From NCBI RefSeq assembly GCF_037935975.1, contig NZ_CP149817.1, positions 2,418,001-2,482,000 of the forward strand: a DNA stretch of 64,000 nt, written 5' to 3'. The position numbers and the translations under genes are program-made. The DNA is from Teredinibacter turnerae. Lineage in GTDB: Bacteria; Pseudomonadota; Gammaproteobacteria; Pseudomonadales; Cellvibrionaceae. The notes beneath the pieces were generated by a model, which was not told the DNA's origin, did not search any database, and saw only the letters and a program-made list of their open reading frames with translations. Of the stretch, positions 27,210-36,642 are shown in pieces; the first letter of the stretch is position 1, and each line of letters opens with the position of its first letter.

Positions 27210-27938
27210 TTACGCCGATGGTTCGGCGTTGTTATCTGTTTTTTCGCTGGGATCGACAAAAACGTCTTCCAGGCTCAAGCCTGCCAGCGCCTTGATTTGG
27301 CGAAACAGATAGAATAGCGCGCCGAACAAAACAAGCATCGATGGAATAGTAATTACCGGAAGACTTAACGCCGTCATTGTGCCGAGCTCCGCGTTAAACT
27401 CTTCCGTGCCTGGCGTGCTGACCAACACAATTTTAGCCAATACGTAGTTCAACACTGAACTCAGCAAAAAAGAGCCTGCAATCATGTAGGAGGCGTACAC
27501 CAATGTACGTTCAAATGCCGCCCGGTTGCCGCGCTCTTCCAGAGCGTGATGCACTTTACCGGTTTGCAAAATGGCGTCGTTAAACAAAAAGGTTTTTACT
27601 AGAGGGTAGGGGGTTTTGAGTGATATCAGGGTGGCGGCGCCAAACAGAAGCGGAATCGCGGCTTCTTTGATCGCAATGTATTTTGGGTCCAGTTGGAGCA
27701 GGCTCATGCCGCCGGTCAGAATCACACTGAGCACACCAAAAGCGGAGAAGAAATTGACCTTACGGGTGCGGACGAAATCATAAATTCCGTAAACAATCGG
27801 GAATGCCAATGCCACTATGAGCCCGAGTTTGGGGCCGAGGTAGTCTGCACCGCTGAACTTTACCAGTATCACAGTAGGGATAATGACGTTGATCAGCAGG
27901 TTAACAAAAGGGTTTTCTTTTTTATCGGTCTTCGCCAT
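27210..27938 (-). CDS. VC0807-like six-helix membrane protein
   Basis: A 242-residue protein with six predicted membrane helices (for example LGLIVALAFPIVYGIYDFV and ASYMIAGSFLLSSVLNYVLA), matching what I know as the VC0807 family, a relative of septation protein A (YciB/IspZ). In related genomes yciB itself occupies this place next to yciI; whether this protein does the same job is not known. The C-terminus is charged and cytoplasmic. It is divergent from the PHP gene with 136 bases between. Confidence 0.75.
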   Translation of the reverse strand: MAKTDKKENPFVNLLINVIIPTVILVKFSGADYLGPKLGLIVALAFPIVYGIYDFVRTRKVNFFSAFGVLSVILTGGMSLLQLDPKYIAIKEAAIPLLFGAATLISLKTPYPLVKTFLFNDAILQTGKVHHALEERGNRAAFERTLVYASYMIAGSFLLSSVLNYVLAKIVLVSTPGTEEFNAELGTMTALSLPVITIPSMLVLFGALFYLFRQIKALAGLSLEDVFVDPSEKTDNNAEPSA

Positions 27939-28074
27939 GGTTCCACAACTCCTACTTGGTAGGCGCGAATGCTAACAGGAATGGCATGCACTGTTAACTC
28001 GAAATCCGCCAGCACCTGGCCGACAGTTTCCGGTACACTCGAACTTTCAATAAGTTTAAGACAGGCATCATCTT

Positions 28075-28902
28075 TTGCAGGTTTATGATCTTCACAGCCA
28101 CAGCAGCCATTCGGATGGCGTTCTCAGCCCGGTTGACCTGGTCATGCGGGCAAAATCCAAGCAAGTGGATGTATTGGCGCTTACCGACCACGATACGGTG
28201 AGTGGCCTTGAAGCGGCGGCAAAACAGGCCACAATTGAAGGTATCGACCTTATCCCCGGCATTGAGTTCTCAAGCCAGTGGAATGGTTGTGGAGTTCATA
28301 TTGTGGGGCTGGCACTGGACCTGGGGTTGCCGGACATTCATGCGGCTGTTGCCGATGTGCAGCGTCGCCGTCAGCAGCGGGCCGAGACCATCGCCGAAAA
28401 GCTGGCTAAAGCGGGGATACCTGGCGCCCTTGCCGGGGCATCTGCGATAGCCGGTGGGGAGACGCTTGGCCGCCCACACTTTGCGCGCCACCTGGTACGT
28501 GAGGGGCACGTGAGTAATGTTAACCAGGCGTTCAAGCGTTATCTGGGGGCAGGAAAGCCGTGCGATGTGAAGAACGTATGGCCGTCGGTCGAGGAGGTCG
28601 TTCACTGGGTGTTATCCGCCGGGGGGACCCCGGTGCTGGCACACCCTGCAAAATACAAAATGACGCGAACCAAGCTGTGCCGTCTCGTCGATTGCTTTAC
28701 CGCTAGCGGTGGATTAGCTTTGGAAGTCGTAAATGGCAGGCAGGCTGTCGGAATGGCAGATAATCTTGCTAGAATCGCAACCCAATATGGCTTGGCCGCT
28801 TCAATTGGAAGCGATTTCCATCTTCCAGACCAACCCTGGCAGGAGCTCGGCTGCAGCGGCAGCTTGCCCGCGCAGGTGAGGCCGGTATGGGAACTTTGGT
28901 AA
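28075..28902 (+). CDS. yciV: PHP-domain phosphoesterase (RNase AM/YciV-like)
   Basis: A 275-residue PHP-family metal hydrolase. The metal ligands are visible in DLHSHSSHSDG (residues 5-15), LTDHDTVSGLEAA, IPGIEFSS, LAHPAKY and SIGSDFHLP. E. coli YciV (Rnm, RNase AM) is a 5'-to-3' exonuclease that also acts on 5'-phosphorylated RNA ends; this protein aligns with it in length and motifs. The start is a TTG at 28075 with AGG at 28063-28065; no ATG fits. It overlaps nothing; the yciO-like gene follows by 38 bases. Confidence 0.9.
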   Translation: MQVYDLHSHSSHSDGVLSPVDLVMRAKSKQVDVLALTDHDTVSGLEAAAKQATIEGIDLIPGIEFSSQWNGCGVHIVGLALDLGLPDIHAAVADVQRRRQQRAETIAEKLAKAGIPGALAGASAIAGGETLGRPHFARHLVREGHVSNVNQAFKRYLGAGKPCDVKNVWPSVEEVVHWVLSAGGTPVLAHPAKYKMTRTKLCRLVDCFTASGGLALEVVNGRQAVGMADNLARIATQYGLAASIGSDFHLPDQPWQELGCSGSLPAQVRPVWELW

Positions 28903-28940
28903 GGCGCAAGCCCGAATATTTTGAGCAACAAGGAAAACGA

Positions 28941-29561
28941 ATGGCGCAGTTTTTTTCAATCCATCCGGAAAATCCACAAGCGAGACTTATCAGCCAGGCT
29001 GTCGATATTCTGCGGCGAGGCGGTTTGATTGTGTATCCGACGGATTCAGCATACGCGCTGGGCTGCCATATTGGCGACAAGCTCGCGCTGGACCGTATTC
29101 GCGCGCTACGTCAGCTGGATAAACATCATAATTTCACTCTGATGTGCAGGGACTTGTCCGAGCTGGCCAACTACGCGCGCGTAGACAACACGGCCTATCG
29201 AATTATTAAAAGCCATACGCCCGGACCGTTTACATTTATTCTCAATGCCACCTCCGAGGTACCCCGGCGGCTGCAACACCCAAAACGTAAAACACTCGGT
29301 ATGAGGGTGCCAGACAACGCGATTGCTCTGGCGCTGCTGGAAGAGCTGGGTGAACCACTGATGAGCAGCTCGTTGATTTTACCCGGTGACACATTGCCGC
29401 TCACCGATCCATACGATATTCGCGATACCCTTGAGCATCAGTGCGAGCTGGTTATAGACGGTGGTTTTTGCGGTCTTGAGCCTACCAGCGTGATCGATCT
29501 CACCGGTGATGAACCACAGGTCATGCGTGAAGGGTGCGGCGATACCAGCGATTTCCGCTGA
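28941..29561 (+). CDS. yciO: YciO/TsaC-family (Sua5-YciO-YrdC) protein
   Basis: A 206-residue YrdC-fold protein. The ATG at 28941 has AGGA at about 28931 and is preferred over an ATG at 28887 inside the PHP gene. Motifs: GGLIVYPTDSAYALGCHI, HNFTLMCRDLSEL, TPGPFTFIL and LGMRVPDNAIALALLEEL. The family includes threonylcarbamoyl-AMP synthases for tRNA t6A37; YciO itself is a paralogue with weaker or uncertain activity, and its place after the PHP gene and before scpA indicates the YciO group. Confidence 0.9.
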   Translation: MAQFFSIHPENPQARLISQAVDILRRGGLIVYPTDSAYALGCHIGDKLALDRIRALRQLDKHHNFTLMCRDLSELANYARVDNTAYRIIKSHTPGPFTFILNATSEVPRRLQHPKRKTLGMRVPDNAIALALLEELGEPLMSSSLILPGDTLPLTDPYDIRDTLEHQCELVIDGGFCGLEPTSVIDLTGDEPQVMREGCGDTSDFR

Positions 29562-29656
29562 TTCTTTAATGGCTATCGCACGTCTACCCGCCATAATTGG
29601 GCATGGCGCGCGATGAGCTGAGCAGCGATCAGACCTGTCATTTTCTCTGACGTAGC

Positions 29657-29682
29657 TATAGCGGCATGAGTGCCGCTATAAT
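29657..29682 (+). promoter_or_regulatory. Palindrome overlapping a likely -10 box upstream of scpA
   Basis: TATAGCGGCA (29657-29666), loop TGAG, TGCCGCTATA (29671-29680) is a perfect 10-base inverted repeat. Its right arm shares bases with a consensus -10 hexamer TATAAT (29677-29682), 38 bases before the scpA start. No good -35 box lies 16-18 bases upstream. A repressor bound here would block the promoter. Confidence 0.45.
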
Positions 29683-29719
29683 GCGCGGTCATTTTTTAGT
29701 TACACTTTGAGGATTACTC

Positions 29720-30598
29720 TTGTCGGGAGTTGAAACCAACGAAATTGTCAGCGCGGAGCCCGTACCCGTTGCTGAGCACGAGCAACACCCGCCGCAGGGA
29801 GAACCGCACCCGGAACAGGAAGAAATGCCTTTTGCCATAGTGCAGGGCAAAGCATTTACTCAGATTCCCAAAGACCTCTATATCCCACCAGATGCACTCG
29901 AAGTTTTTCTCGAGGCGTTCGAAGGCCCACTCGATTTACTGTTGTATCTTATCCGCCGGCAGAATCTTGATATTCTGGAAATCGATGTATCCGAGATAAC
30001 GCAGCAATATGTGGCTTACGTCGAAATGATGGAAGCGATGCAATTCGAATTGGCAGCGGAATATCTGGTGATGGCGGCAATGCTTGCGGAGATTAAATCA
30101 CGCATGTTGTTACCGCGCTCGTCTGAGGGCGACGAGGAAGAGGAGGACGACCCGCGCGCAAATCTTATCCGGCGCTTGCAGGAGTACGAGCGCTTCAAAC
30201 AGGCAGCGGAAGACATCGACGCCTTGCCGCGCCTGCATCGCGATACGCATATTGCCAAAGCTCAGGGGCCGGACAGAAATCTTACCCGTCCAGACCCGGA
30301 TGTGGACCTGAAAGAAATTCTGGTAGCGCTCGCTGAAGTTTTGCGCCGTGCGGATATGTTCGAAAGCCACCACGTTGAAAAAGAAAAACTGTCGACGCGC
30401 GAGCGGATGACTCAGGTGCTCGACAAACTCTCAGGGCAGCAGTTCGTACCGTTTGTGAGTTTGTTCAGTGTCTCTGAGGGCCGCCTGGGGGTCGTTGTCA
30501 CGTTTCTCGCTGTTATGGAATTGATCAAGGAATCACTGGTGGAAATCGTACAGACTGAGTCTTTCGGTCCAATTCACGTAAAGGCACGATCCGAATAA
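29720..30598 (+). CDS. scpA: Segregation and condensation protein A
   Basis: ScpA is the kleisin that bridges SMC heads in the SMC-ScpAB condensin. It has 292 residues from the TTG at 29720, which has GAGG at 29709-29712. The signature FEGPLDLLLYLIRRQNLDIL lies near residue 75, followed by EYLVMAAMLAEIKSRMLLPR and the C-terminal winged-helix region. The N-terminal 50 residues are an acidic/Pro-rich extension beyond the usual start. It forms an operon with scpB (gap 5 bases). In this bacterium it would work with an SMC or MukBEF-independent partner located elsewhere. Confidence 0.95.
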   Translation: MSGVETNEIVSAEPVPVAEHEQHPPQGEPHPEQEEMPFAIVQGKAFTQIPKDLYIPPDALEVFLEAFEGPLDLLLYLIRRQNLDILEIDVSEITQQYVAYVEMMEAMQFELAAEYLVMAAMLAEIKSRMLLPRSSEGDEEEEDDPRANLIRRLQEYERFKQAAEDIDALPRLHRDTHIAKAQGPDRNLTRPDPDVDLKEILVALAEVLRRADMFESHHVEKEKLSTRERMTQVLDKLSGQQFVPFVSLFSVSEGRLGVVVTFLAVMELIKESLVEIVQTESFGPIHVKARSE

Positions 30599-30603
30599 AA
30601 GCA

Positions 30604-31854
30604 ATGAGTTACGAAATAGACCAATTAAAATTTATCATTGAAGGTGCCGTCCTGGCGGCGGGTGAGCCAGTCACGCTCGACCGCCTGCTCACCCTGTTCG
30701 ATGAAAACGAAACGCCGACAAAAGATGCGTTGCGCGAGGCAATCGCCGCTATCCAAACCGACTGCGCAAGCCGTGGCTTTCAACTTATCGAAGTAGCGAG
30801 CGGTTACCGTTTTCAGGTGAAAGAAGACCTCGCCGTGTGGATCAACCGATTGTGGGAAGAAAAGCCGCAAAAGTATTCGCGTGCTCTACTGGAAACCCTG
30901 GCACTGATTGCCTATCGCCAACCCATTACTCGCGGAGATATTGAAGAAGTGCGCGGGGTGGCTGTGAGCAGTCATATTATTAAAACGCTTGCGGAAAGAG
31001 ATTGGGTTAAAGTGGTTGGTCATCGGGATGTCCCTGGACGGCCTGCGCTTTACGCAACAACACGGCAATTTCTCGACTACTTTAATTTGAAGAGCCTGGA
31101 CGAACTACCCACGCTTGGCGAGTTGCGGGATATAGACAGCCTCAACGAAACGCTGGAATTCGATAGCCTTCCACCTGAAGTGCAAGAGAGCGTATTGGCG
31201 GCGGCTAATGCGGCTGAACAAGCCGATGCTGCCGCGTCCGCGGGTGAGGCGGGTGCTGAAACTGAGGAAAGTGCAGAAGAAAGTACAGAAAGTACAGAAA
31301 CTCACGGTGATACTGATGGCGCTCTTGAGGGTACATCTGGTGAGGAACACGATTCGGATATTGACCTAAGCGAACTAGCGACTGATGCTGAAGATAGGCT
31401 CTCGGCCGACGAGGATGGCGCCGAAACTGACCGCGTCGACGAAGAGGTCGTGGAGGATGTGCCTATAGAAGATATATTCGATGACCAGGGCGAAAGCGCT
31501 GCATCGGAGGAGCATGTTCCGCAGGAGCACGCAGTTGGAGGGCACGACAGCTTGATGGAGGCTGATGATTCTGTCGATCGCGTTACTGTCGACGATACGT
31601 TTGACCTTGAAGACAATGCTGGTGACGTCGAGAACTCTGCTGTTGATGATACCCCTGCATCTGAAGATTATGATGATGCAGGTGAGGGCACAGACGAGCA
31701 AAATGCCGATAATCTCACGCTGTCCAGCACCCAGTATGACTCTTTGTTTGACAGCGCGGATGCGGCGCGAGAAGACGACAATACCGAATCGGAAATGACT
31801 AATACTGCCGACGAGGCAGCAAACCAGAGCCGTAACAATCGGCCTGACGAGTAA
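30604..31854 (+). CDS. scpB: Segregation and condensation protein B with long acidic tail
   Basis: ScpB binds ScpA as a dimer of winged helices. Residues 1-190 are the ScpB core ([60 protein letters not shown]). Beyond that, residues about 195-416 are a low-complexity tail very rich in Asp, Glu, Ser, Thr and Ala. Ordinary ScpB proteins are near 180-280 residues, so the tail doubles the length. It is probably disordered and of unknown role. rluB follows by 10 bases. Confidence 0.93.
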   Translation: MSYEIDQLKFIIEGAVLAAGEPVTLDRLLTLFDENETPTKDALREAIAAIQTDCASRGFQLIEVASGYRFQVKEDLAVWINRLWEEKPQKYSRALLETLALIAYRQPITRGDIEEVRGVAVSSHIIKTLAERDWVKVVGHRDVPGRPALYATTRQFLDYFNLKSLDELPTLGELRDIDSLNETLEFDSLPPEVQESVLAAANAAEQADAAASAGEAGAETEESAEESTESTETHGDTDGALEGTSGEEHDSDIDLSELATDAEDRLSADEDGAETDRVDEEVVEDVPIEDIFDDQGESAASEEHVPQEHAVGGHDSLMEADDSVDRVTVDDTFDLEDNAGDVENSAVDDTPASEDYDDAGEGTDEQNADNLTLSSTQYDSLFDSADAAREDDNTESEMTNTADEAANQSRNNRPDE

Positions 31855-31864
31855 AACAGGATAT

Positions 31865-32722
31865 ATGACAGAACAAGTGAACGAACCCCAAGGTGAAAAA
31901 TTACAGAAAGTCCTCGCACGCGCTGGTCTCGGATCGCGCCGTGAAATGGAACGTCTGATCAGTCTTGGAAAGGTCAGCGTCAACGGAGCGACCGCGCGGC
32001 TTGGCGATCGAGTGGGCGCAGAGGATAAGATCGAGTACGACGGTAAGCGAGTACACGCCGCACCTGTAGTAAAACAGCGCACCCGGGTGATTTTGTACAA
32101 CAAACCCGAAGGACAGATTTGCTCGAGAAACGACCCGGAAGGGCGACCCACGGTTTACGACAATCTGCCGAAGATTGCCCAAAGCCGCTGGATATCCGTG
32201 GGTCGCTTAGATTTCAACACAAGTGGGTTGTTGTTGTTTACCAACGATGGCGAATTGGCCAACAAGCTGATGCACCCATCCACCGGTATCGACCGGGAAT
32301 ACCTGGTTCGTATTCAGGGTGAGGTGGACAACGATATGCTTCAGCGCCTGCGGGACGGTGTGCTCCTTGAGGACGGTATCGCGCGTTTCACGGATATCGT
32401 CGAAGGACAGAAAGAAAGTAAAAATCGCTGGTTCTATTGCGTTGTGATGGAAGGTCGCAATCGTGAAGTACGGCGCTTGTGGGAATCACAGGAGGTGCGG
32501 GTCAGCCGCTTAAAACGTGTGCGCTATGGCAATATTTTTATTCCATCGCACGTGCGTGCCGGTCAGTGGGTCGAGCTTACTGAGAAAGATGTGGGTGAAT
32601 TGTGCGATACAGCTGGTCTGGCGCCGCCGCCCAAGCCAAAATACTCTCCTGAGCTGCGTCGCAGTCGCGAGCGCCACCAACGAAAATTGCGTAAAGCTAA
32701 CACGTCCCGCACCCGGCGCTGA
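31865..32722 (+). CDS. rluB: 23S rRNA pseudouridine synthase B
   Basis: RluB converts U2605 (E. coli numbering) of 23S rRNA to pseudouridine. Its S4 RNA-binding domain is [20 protein letters not shown] (residues 14-33); the catalytic aspartate is D116 in [30 protein letters not shown] is the family motif. Length is 285 residues, with a basic tail. The neighbours scpA and scpB are its usual partners. Its stop codon lies in the loop of a GC-rich hairpin (32713-32729). Confidence 0.95.
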   Translation: MTEQVNEPQGEKLQKVLARAGLGSRREMERLISLGKVSVNGATARLGDRVGAEDKIEYDGKRVHAAPVVKQRTRVILYNKPEGQICSRNDPEGRPTVYDNLPKIAQSRWISVGRLDFNTSGLLLFTNDGELANKLMHPSTGIDREYLVRIQGEVDNDMLQRLRDGVLLEDGIARFTDIVEGQKESKNRWFYCVVMEGRNREVRRLWESQEVRVSRLKRVRYGNIFIPSHVRAGQWVELTEKDVGELCDTAGLAPPPKPKYSPELRRSRERHQRKLRKANTSRTRR

Positions 32723-32729
32723 GCGCCGG
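32713..32729. terminator. GC-rich hairpin enclosing the rluB stop codon
   Basis: CCGGCGC (32713-32719) pairs perfectly with GCGCCGG (32723-32729); the 3-base loop is the rluB stop TGA. It lies between convergent rluB and the DUF2062 gene. The T content after it is low (TTCACCTTCGG), so terminator function is unproven. Confidence 0.4.
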
Positions 32730-32749
32730 TTCACCTTCGGCTGGCAGGT

Positions 32750-33283
32750 TTACTCTTTGTCTTTCTGCGCCAGTCGCTGTGCCCGTCTTTCCTGCCAACG
32801 TTGAATAACATGCCAGCGCCACGTCCACTGGATAATCAGAAACCCGAGGCAACCGAAAAACAGGCTGGCAATTAAGCTGCCCAACAATAATGGCTCCCAT
32901 ATGGCGGCAAACTCTGTAGCGAACCACTGCCAGCTCATTTCAAAGTGGAATGGCTTGGGTTCAAGCTGCATTAACTTAACGCCGAGCTTATAGGTGGCGA
33001 AATAGATGACAGGGAAGGTAAAAGGATTACTGATCCACACCAGCGCTACTGAGATTGGCAGGTTACAACGGAAGAATAACGCACCCAGCGCAGCGAGTGG
33101 AATTTGTCCAAGTACTGGCAAAAATGCGCAAAACAGACCCACAAAAAATGCGACTGAGACAGAGTGCCTGTTTAAGTGAAACAGGTTAGGGTCGTGGAGC
33201 AGCGCGCCTAAAAAATTGAGCGCTTTAAGGTTGCGAATTTTTGCGGGGTCGGGACTCCAGCGTTTAAAGAGCTTGCGCGGCAT
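32750..33283 (-). CDS. DUF2062 membrane protein
   Basis: A 177-residue protein starting at the ATG at 33283 (MPRKLFKRWSPDPAKI, the usual N-terminus in the family; an in-frame start at 33310 is less likely). The DUF2062 segment has about three membrane helices with FVGLFCAFLPVLGQIPLAA and VALVWISNPFTFPVIYFATY. The function is unknown; DUF2062 genes are often next to comEC in gammaproteobacteria, as here, divergent with 209 bases between. A basic tail ends the protein. Confidence 0.88.
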   Translation of the reverse strand: MPRKLFKRWSPDPAKIRNLKALNFLGALLHDPNLFHLNRHSVSVAFFVGLFCAFLPVLGQIPLAALGALFFRCNLPISVALVWISNPFTFPVIYFATYKLGVKLMQLEPKPFHFEMSWQWFATEFAAIWEPLLLGSLIASLFFGCLGFLIIQWTWRWHVIQRWQERRAQRLAQKDKE

Positions 33284-33362
33284 AAGCAGGTTTGGTCCTA
33301 CGGCGATCAATGGGCTGCATGAACGAGGCTATATTGAGCGGGCTATGTCTCTGCGAAAAACA

Positions 33363-33379
33363 CGTGTGATGATCACGCG
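33363..33379. promoter_or_regulatory. Dyad in the DUF2062-comEC gap
   Basis: CGTGTGAT and ATCACGCG flank one central base (33363-33379), the core being GTGAT-G-ATCAC. It could be a small operator in the 209-base divergent gap. A weak extended -10 for comEC (TGG TATTAT, 33399-33407) lies about 20 bases downstream. No other feature stands out there. Confidence 0.3.
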
Positions 33380-33492
33380 GGATGGTCTCTAAAGGGGCTG
33401 GTATTATGCCGACAGCATGCTCGCTTGGCTACTGTTATCCGAGAAGTGGCTGGGTTTTACATAATCGATAACGAGATTGAAAAGGATTTTTC

Positions 33493-35898
33493 ATGATCTT
33501 CCCGCGCGCCAGGACGGCGTTTTTCAGATCACACTTAATGGTGTTGCTGTTAAGCATTGCCGCTGGCTTGCTGACACCGGCGTTGTTACGGGTGAACCTG
33601 TCCACCATTGAACGTGTTGTCCAAGCCAGCTCCATTACTGCGTCGTTGTTTTTTTGTCTCTGGTGGGGGCTTAAAACTCAATGGCGCATACTTCCATTAC
33701 TGTTTGGTGGTTATTTGGCTGCTCTGAGTATTCAGGGCGCGCAGCTTGTTGCACGCATCAATGCACAAATTCCGACCGGTTTCGAGGGGCAAACCCTGGC
33801 TGTTCGCTTTGTGGTGGAGTCGTTGCCGGTGGTGAAAGTACGTGGCGACAACCGTTTTGTCACCCAGTTTTATGCCCGTGTAACGCAACTCGGCGCGGGT
33901 GAACAGAATGCAAGCCTGCTTGGCAAACGCCTGCGGTTGAGTTGGTATGCAACCGGTCAAGCGATAGATCTGTTACCCGGGCAACACTGGCATGCAAAAG
34001 TGCGATTAAGGCGGCCTCGTGGCACCGTGAATCCAGGGGGATTTGATTACCAGGCCTGGCTGCTCAGCCACAACATCAGTGCGACGGGCTATGTGTACTC
34101 CCAGGCGGGCGTTGTGCAGCTGGAAGAGCGGGCGGAATGGCGGGGTAGATGGGCTGTTCAACAAGCACGACAGACACTCGCGCACGCACTGTTCGACAAC
34201 TCGGCGTCTCCACAAATTGGTCTGCTGCGCGCGCTGTTGATCGGGGATAAATCTGCGATAACCCAATCCCAGTGGGATGTCTTACGGGCGACCGGTACAG
34301 TCCATCTGATGGCCATATCCGGGCTGCATATTGGTCTTGTGGCAACAATCGGGTTTGCCATTGGCGCTGGATTCGCGCGAGTGCTTGCGATCTATCGACC
34401 GGCCGGCACGACCTGGCTGGCGCCAGTGTTAGCCTGCGCATTCGCCTTTTCGTACGCGGCGCTTGCGGGCTTCGAAATCCCAACCCAGCGCGCCTGTATC
34501 ATGGTGTTTTGTTTCAGCCTGGTGGCTTGGCGCGGAAGGCAAGTCAGCTTTTGGCTGATCTACAGTCTCGCTCTGGTTGGTGTGCTGGCAATAGATCCGT
34601 TTGCTCCTGTTAGTGGCGGTTTTTGGCTGAGTTTCGCTGCTGTCGCTGTGCTGGGTTTTGGCTTGCTCGGCCGGGCGCCCCGGGATGGTGTCCTGTTCTC
34701 ACTGGTTAGAGTACAGGCACTGTTACTGGTGGGTATGTCTGTGCCGCTTACGCTTATTGGTTTACCCGTGCCTTTGCTCGGTGTGCTGGCAAACCTTGTG
34801 GCGGTGCCCTTGGTTTCTTTCATTGTTGTGCCGGCATTGATGTTAGCAGGACTGGCGAGCATTACTGGTTCGTACGGCGACGATACAATGCTGAATCTGG
34901 CAGCACAGGCCATGCAGGTATTGTGGTCAATACTTTCCTGGCTGCACACCACGGCTTCACCGGTGAATGAACTACCGATAACGCCTTTTCAAGGGGGTGG
35001 GGTGCGTATTGCTATTGGTGTTGCCGCTCTAATTTGTATTCTTGCGCCGCGCGGTTCTCACCTGCGTTCACCGGGTGTGGCGTTGCTGTTGCTGTTTTTG
35101 TTTCACCGGCCGCCTCCCTCACCGCTGCTGCGGATAACCCATCTCGATGTGCAGCAGGGTCTGGCGGTGGTTATTGAAGCGGGAGACTATACGCTTGTCT
35201 ACGATACAGGCGCGCGTTACTCGCCGGAATTTGATATGGGTGACCGGGTGGTCGCCCCTTATTTAGCGTATGTGGGTCGACAACAGGTGGATCGTGTGGT
35301 GATAAGTCATCGCGATAACGACCACGCCGGCGGCTTTGCCGGGCTAAGCGGCGCTGTTTCGGTTACGAGTGTACTCGCCGGTGAGCCCGATCAATTACCG
35401 CGCTCAGAGCACATGCCACTTCCTTGCGAGCAGGGGCAGCACTGGCAGGCGAACCGCGTGGAGTTTGAGGTGGTCTGGCCCCCCGTCAACCTTGTCGATG
35501 GCAAGCCAAATAACCACTCCTGCGTGTTGCTAGTGCGGTACGGGAGCACGGTAATACTTATTGCAGGCGACATAGAACAGTCGGTCGAAGCTGACTTGCT
35601 AACGGCGGGGGTGTTGCCAAGTAAAGTGACACTGCTCAGTGTTCCGCACCATGGTAGTAAAACTTCCTCTTCAGCCCTGTTTGTATCGCAAATGGACCCG
35701 GAATTTGCCGTCATCAGCGCAGGCTATAACAACCGGTATGGGCACCCGCACAGAGATATTCGTCGCAGGTATACACAGCAGGGCGCGCGTATTTTCCGCA
35801 CCGACCTCGATGGTGGAATTTCCTTTAGTTTACAAGAAGATGGCGTTTATCACATTGAAGGGGAGCGGCATCGTCGACCGCGGCCGTGGTTCGATTGA
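33493..35898 (+). CDS. comEC: ComEC/Rec2 DNA-uptake channel protein
   Basis: An 801-residue inner-membrane protein. The order is a DUF4131/OB-fold region, a Competence domain with about eight helices beginning GLLRALLIGDKSAITQSQW and VHLMAISGLHIGLVATIGFA, then a C-terminal metallo-beta-lactamase-like domain (from about 550) with metal motif SHRDNDHAGG (about 605-614) and VPHHGSKTSSS. ComEC carries single-stranded DNA across the inner membrane in natural transformation, so the cell may be competent together with FimV/type IV pili. Full length, no frameshift seen. Confidence 0.94.
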   Translation: MIFPRARTAFFRSHLMVLLLSIAAGLLTPALLRVNLSTIERVVQASSITASLFFCLWWGLKTQWRILPLLFGGYLAALSIQGAQLVARINAQIPTGFEGQTLAVRFVVESLPVVKVRGDNRFVTQFYARVTQLGAGEQNASLLGKRLRLSWYATGQAIDLLPGQHWHAKVRLRRPRGTVNPGGFDYQAWLLSHNISATGYVYSQAGVVQLEERAEWRGRWAVQQARQTLAHALFDNSASPQIGLLRALLIGDKSAITQSQWDVLRATGTVHLMAISGLHIGLVATIGFAIGAGFARVLAIYRPAGTTWLAPVLACAFAFSYAALAGFEIPTQRACIMVFCFSLVAWRGRQVSFWLIYSLALVGVLAIDPFAPVSGGFWLSFAAVAVLGFGLLGRAPRDGVLFSLVRVQALLLVGMSVPLTLIGLPVPLLGVLANLVAVPLVSFIVVPALMLAGLASITGSYGDDTMLNLAAQAMQVLWSILSWLHTTASPVNELPITPFQGGGVRIAIGVAALICILAPRGSHLRSPGVALLLLFLFHRPPPSPLLRITHLDVQQGLAVVIEAGDYTLVYDTGARYSPEFDMGDRVVAPYLAYVGRQQVDRVVISHRDNDHAGGFAGLSGAVSVTSVLAGEPDQLPRSEHMPLPCEQGQHWQANRVEFEVVWPPVNLVDGKPNNHSCVLLVRYGSTVILIAGDIEQSVEADLLTAGVLPSKVTLLSVPHHGSKTSSSALFVSQMDPEFAVISAGYNNRYGHPHRDIRRRYTQQGARIFRTDLDGGISFSLQEDGVYHIEGERHRRPRPWFD

Positions 35899-36013
35899 GC
35901 GATCGTTTTTAGAGTGAACTGGACCTGCAAAACAGCGCAGAATTCATCTTATGGATCGGTTATCATAGCCGCCCTTCGGCGCAATGCCGTCGTTTCCCAA
36001 AAAGGAGTCACCT

Positions 36014-36640
36014 GTGTTAGAAATTTATAGCGCTGGCGGAATATTGATGTATCCAATTCTGCTGTGTTCGATTGCGGTAGTAGCCATAAGTATTGAGCGG
36101 TTCTGGACCTTAAATCCGCAAAAAATAGCACCCCGTCACCAGTTGGGCGAGGTTTGGAACTGGTTGCAAAAAAACCAGCTGGATGCGGAAAAACTGAAAC
36201 AGCTTCGCCAGTCCTCCAAGCTTGGGCGAATTTTAGCGGCGGGTTTGAGTAATTCCCGCCACGGCCGCGATGTGATGAAAGACAGCATTCAGGAAGCGGC
36301 TAACCAGGTTATTCACGATATGGAGCGTTATCTCGGCGCACTCGGTACCATTGCGGCAATCGCACCGCTATTGGGACTGCTCGGCACCGTGATCGGCATG
36401 ATTAACGTTTTCACCGCGCTAAACCTGGAAGGGACTGGCAACGCTGGCGCGCTTGCCGGAGGCATTTCTGAAGCATTAATTACGACAGCGGCCGGTTTGT
36501 GTGTTGCCATTCCGGCGATGATTGCGCATCGCTTTTTTGTTCGCCGCGTCGATACGCTGGTAGTGACCATGGAGCAGGAAGCGGTAAAACTGGTGGATGC
36601 ACTGCACAACGATCGGCGCGTTGACGTAAAGGTTGCGTAA
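36014..36640 (+). CDS. exbB: ExbB/TolQ-type proton channel protein
   Basis: A 208-residue MotA/TolQ/ExbB family protein with three membrane helices; EIYSAGGILMYPILLCSIAV starts the first, and GTIAAIAPLLGLLGTVIGM lies in the conserved second. I chose the GTG at 36014 because AAAGGAG (36001-36007) is six bases upstream. With ExbD it uses the proton gradient to drive an outer-membrane or envelope partner. No TonB gene is adjacent. Placement before lpxK is common in Pseudomonas relatives and implies an envelope role. Confidence 0.92.
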   Translation: MLEIYSAGGILMYPILLCSIAVVAISIERFWTLNPQKIAPRHQLGEVWNWLQKNQLDAEKLKQLRQSSKLGRILAAGLSNSRHGRDVMKDSIQEAANQVIHDMERYLGALGTIAAIAPLLGLLGTVIGMINVFTALNLEGTGNAGALAGGISEALITTAAGLCVAIPAMIAHRFFVRRVDTLVVTMEQEAVKLVDALHNDRRVDVKVA

Positions 36641-36642
36641 TC

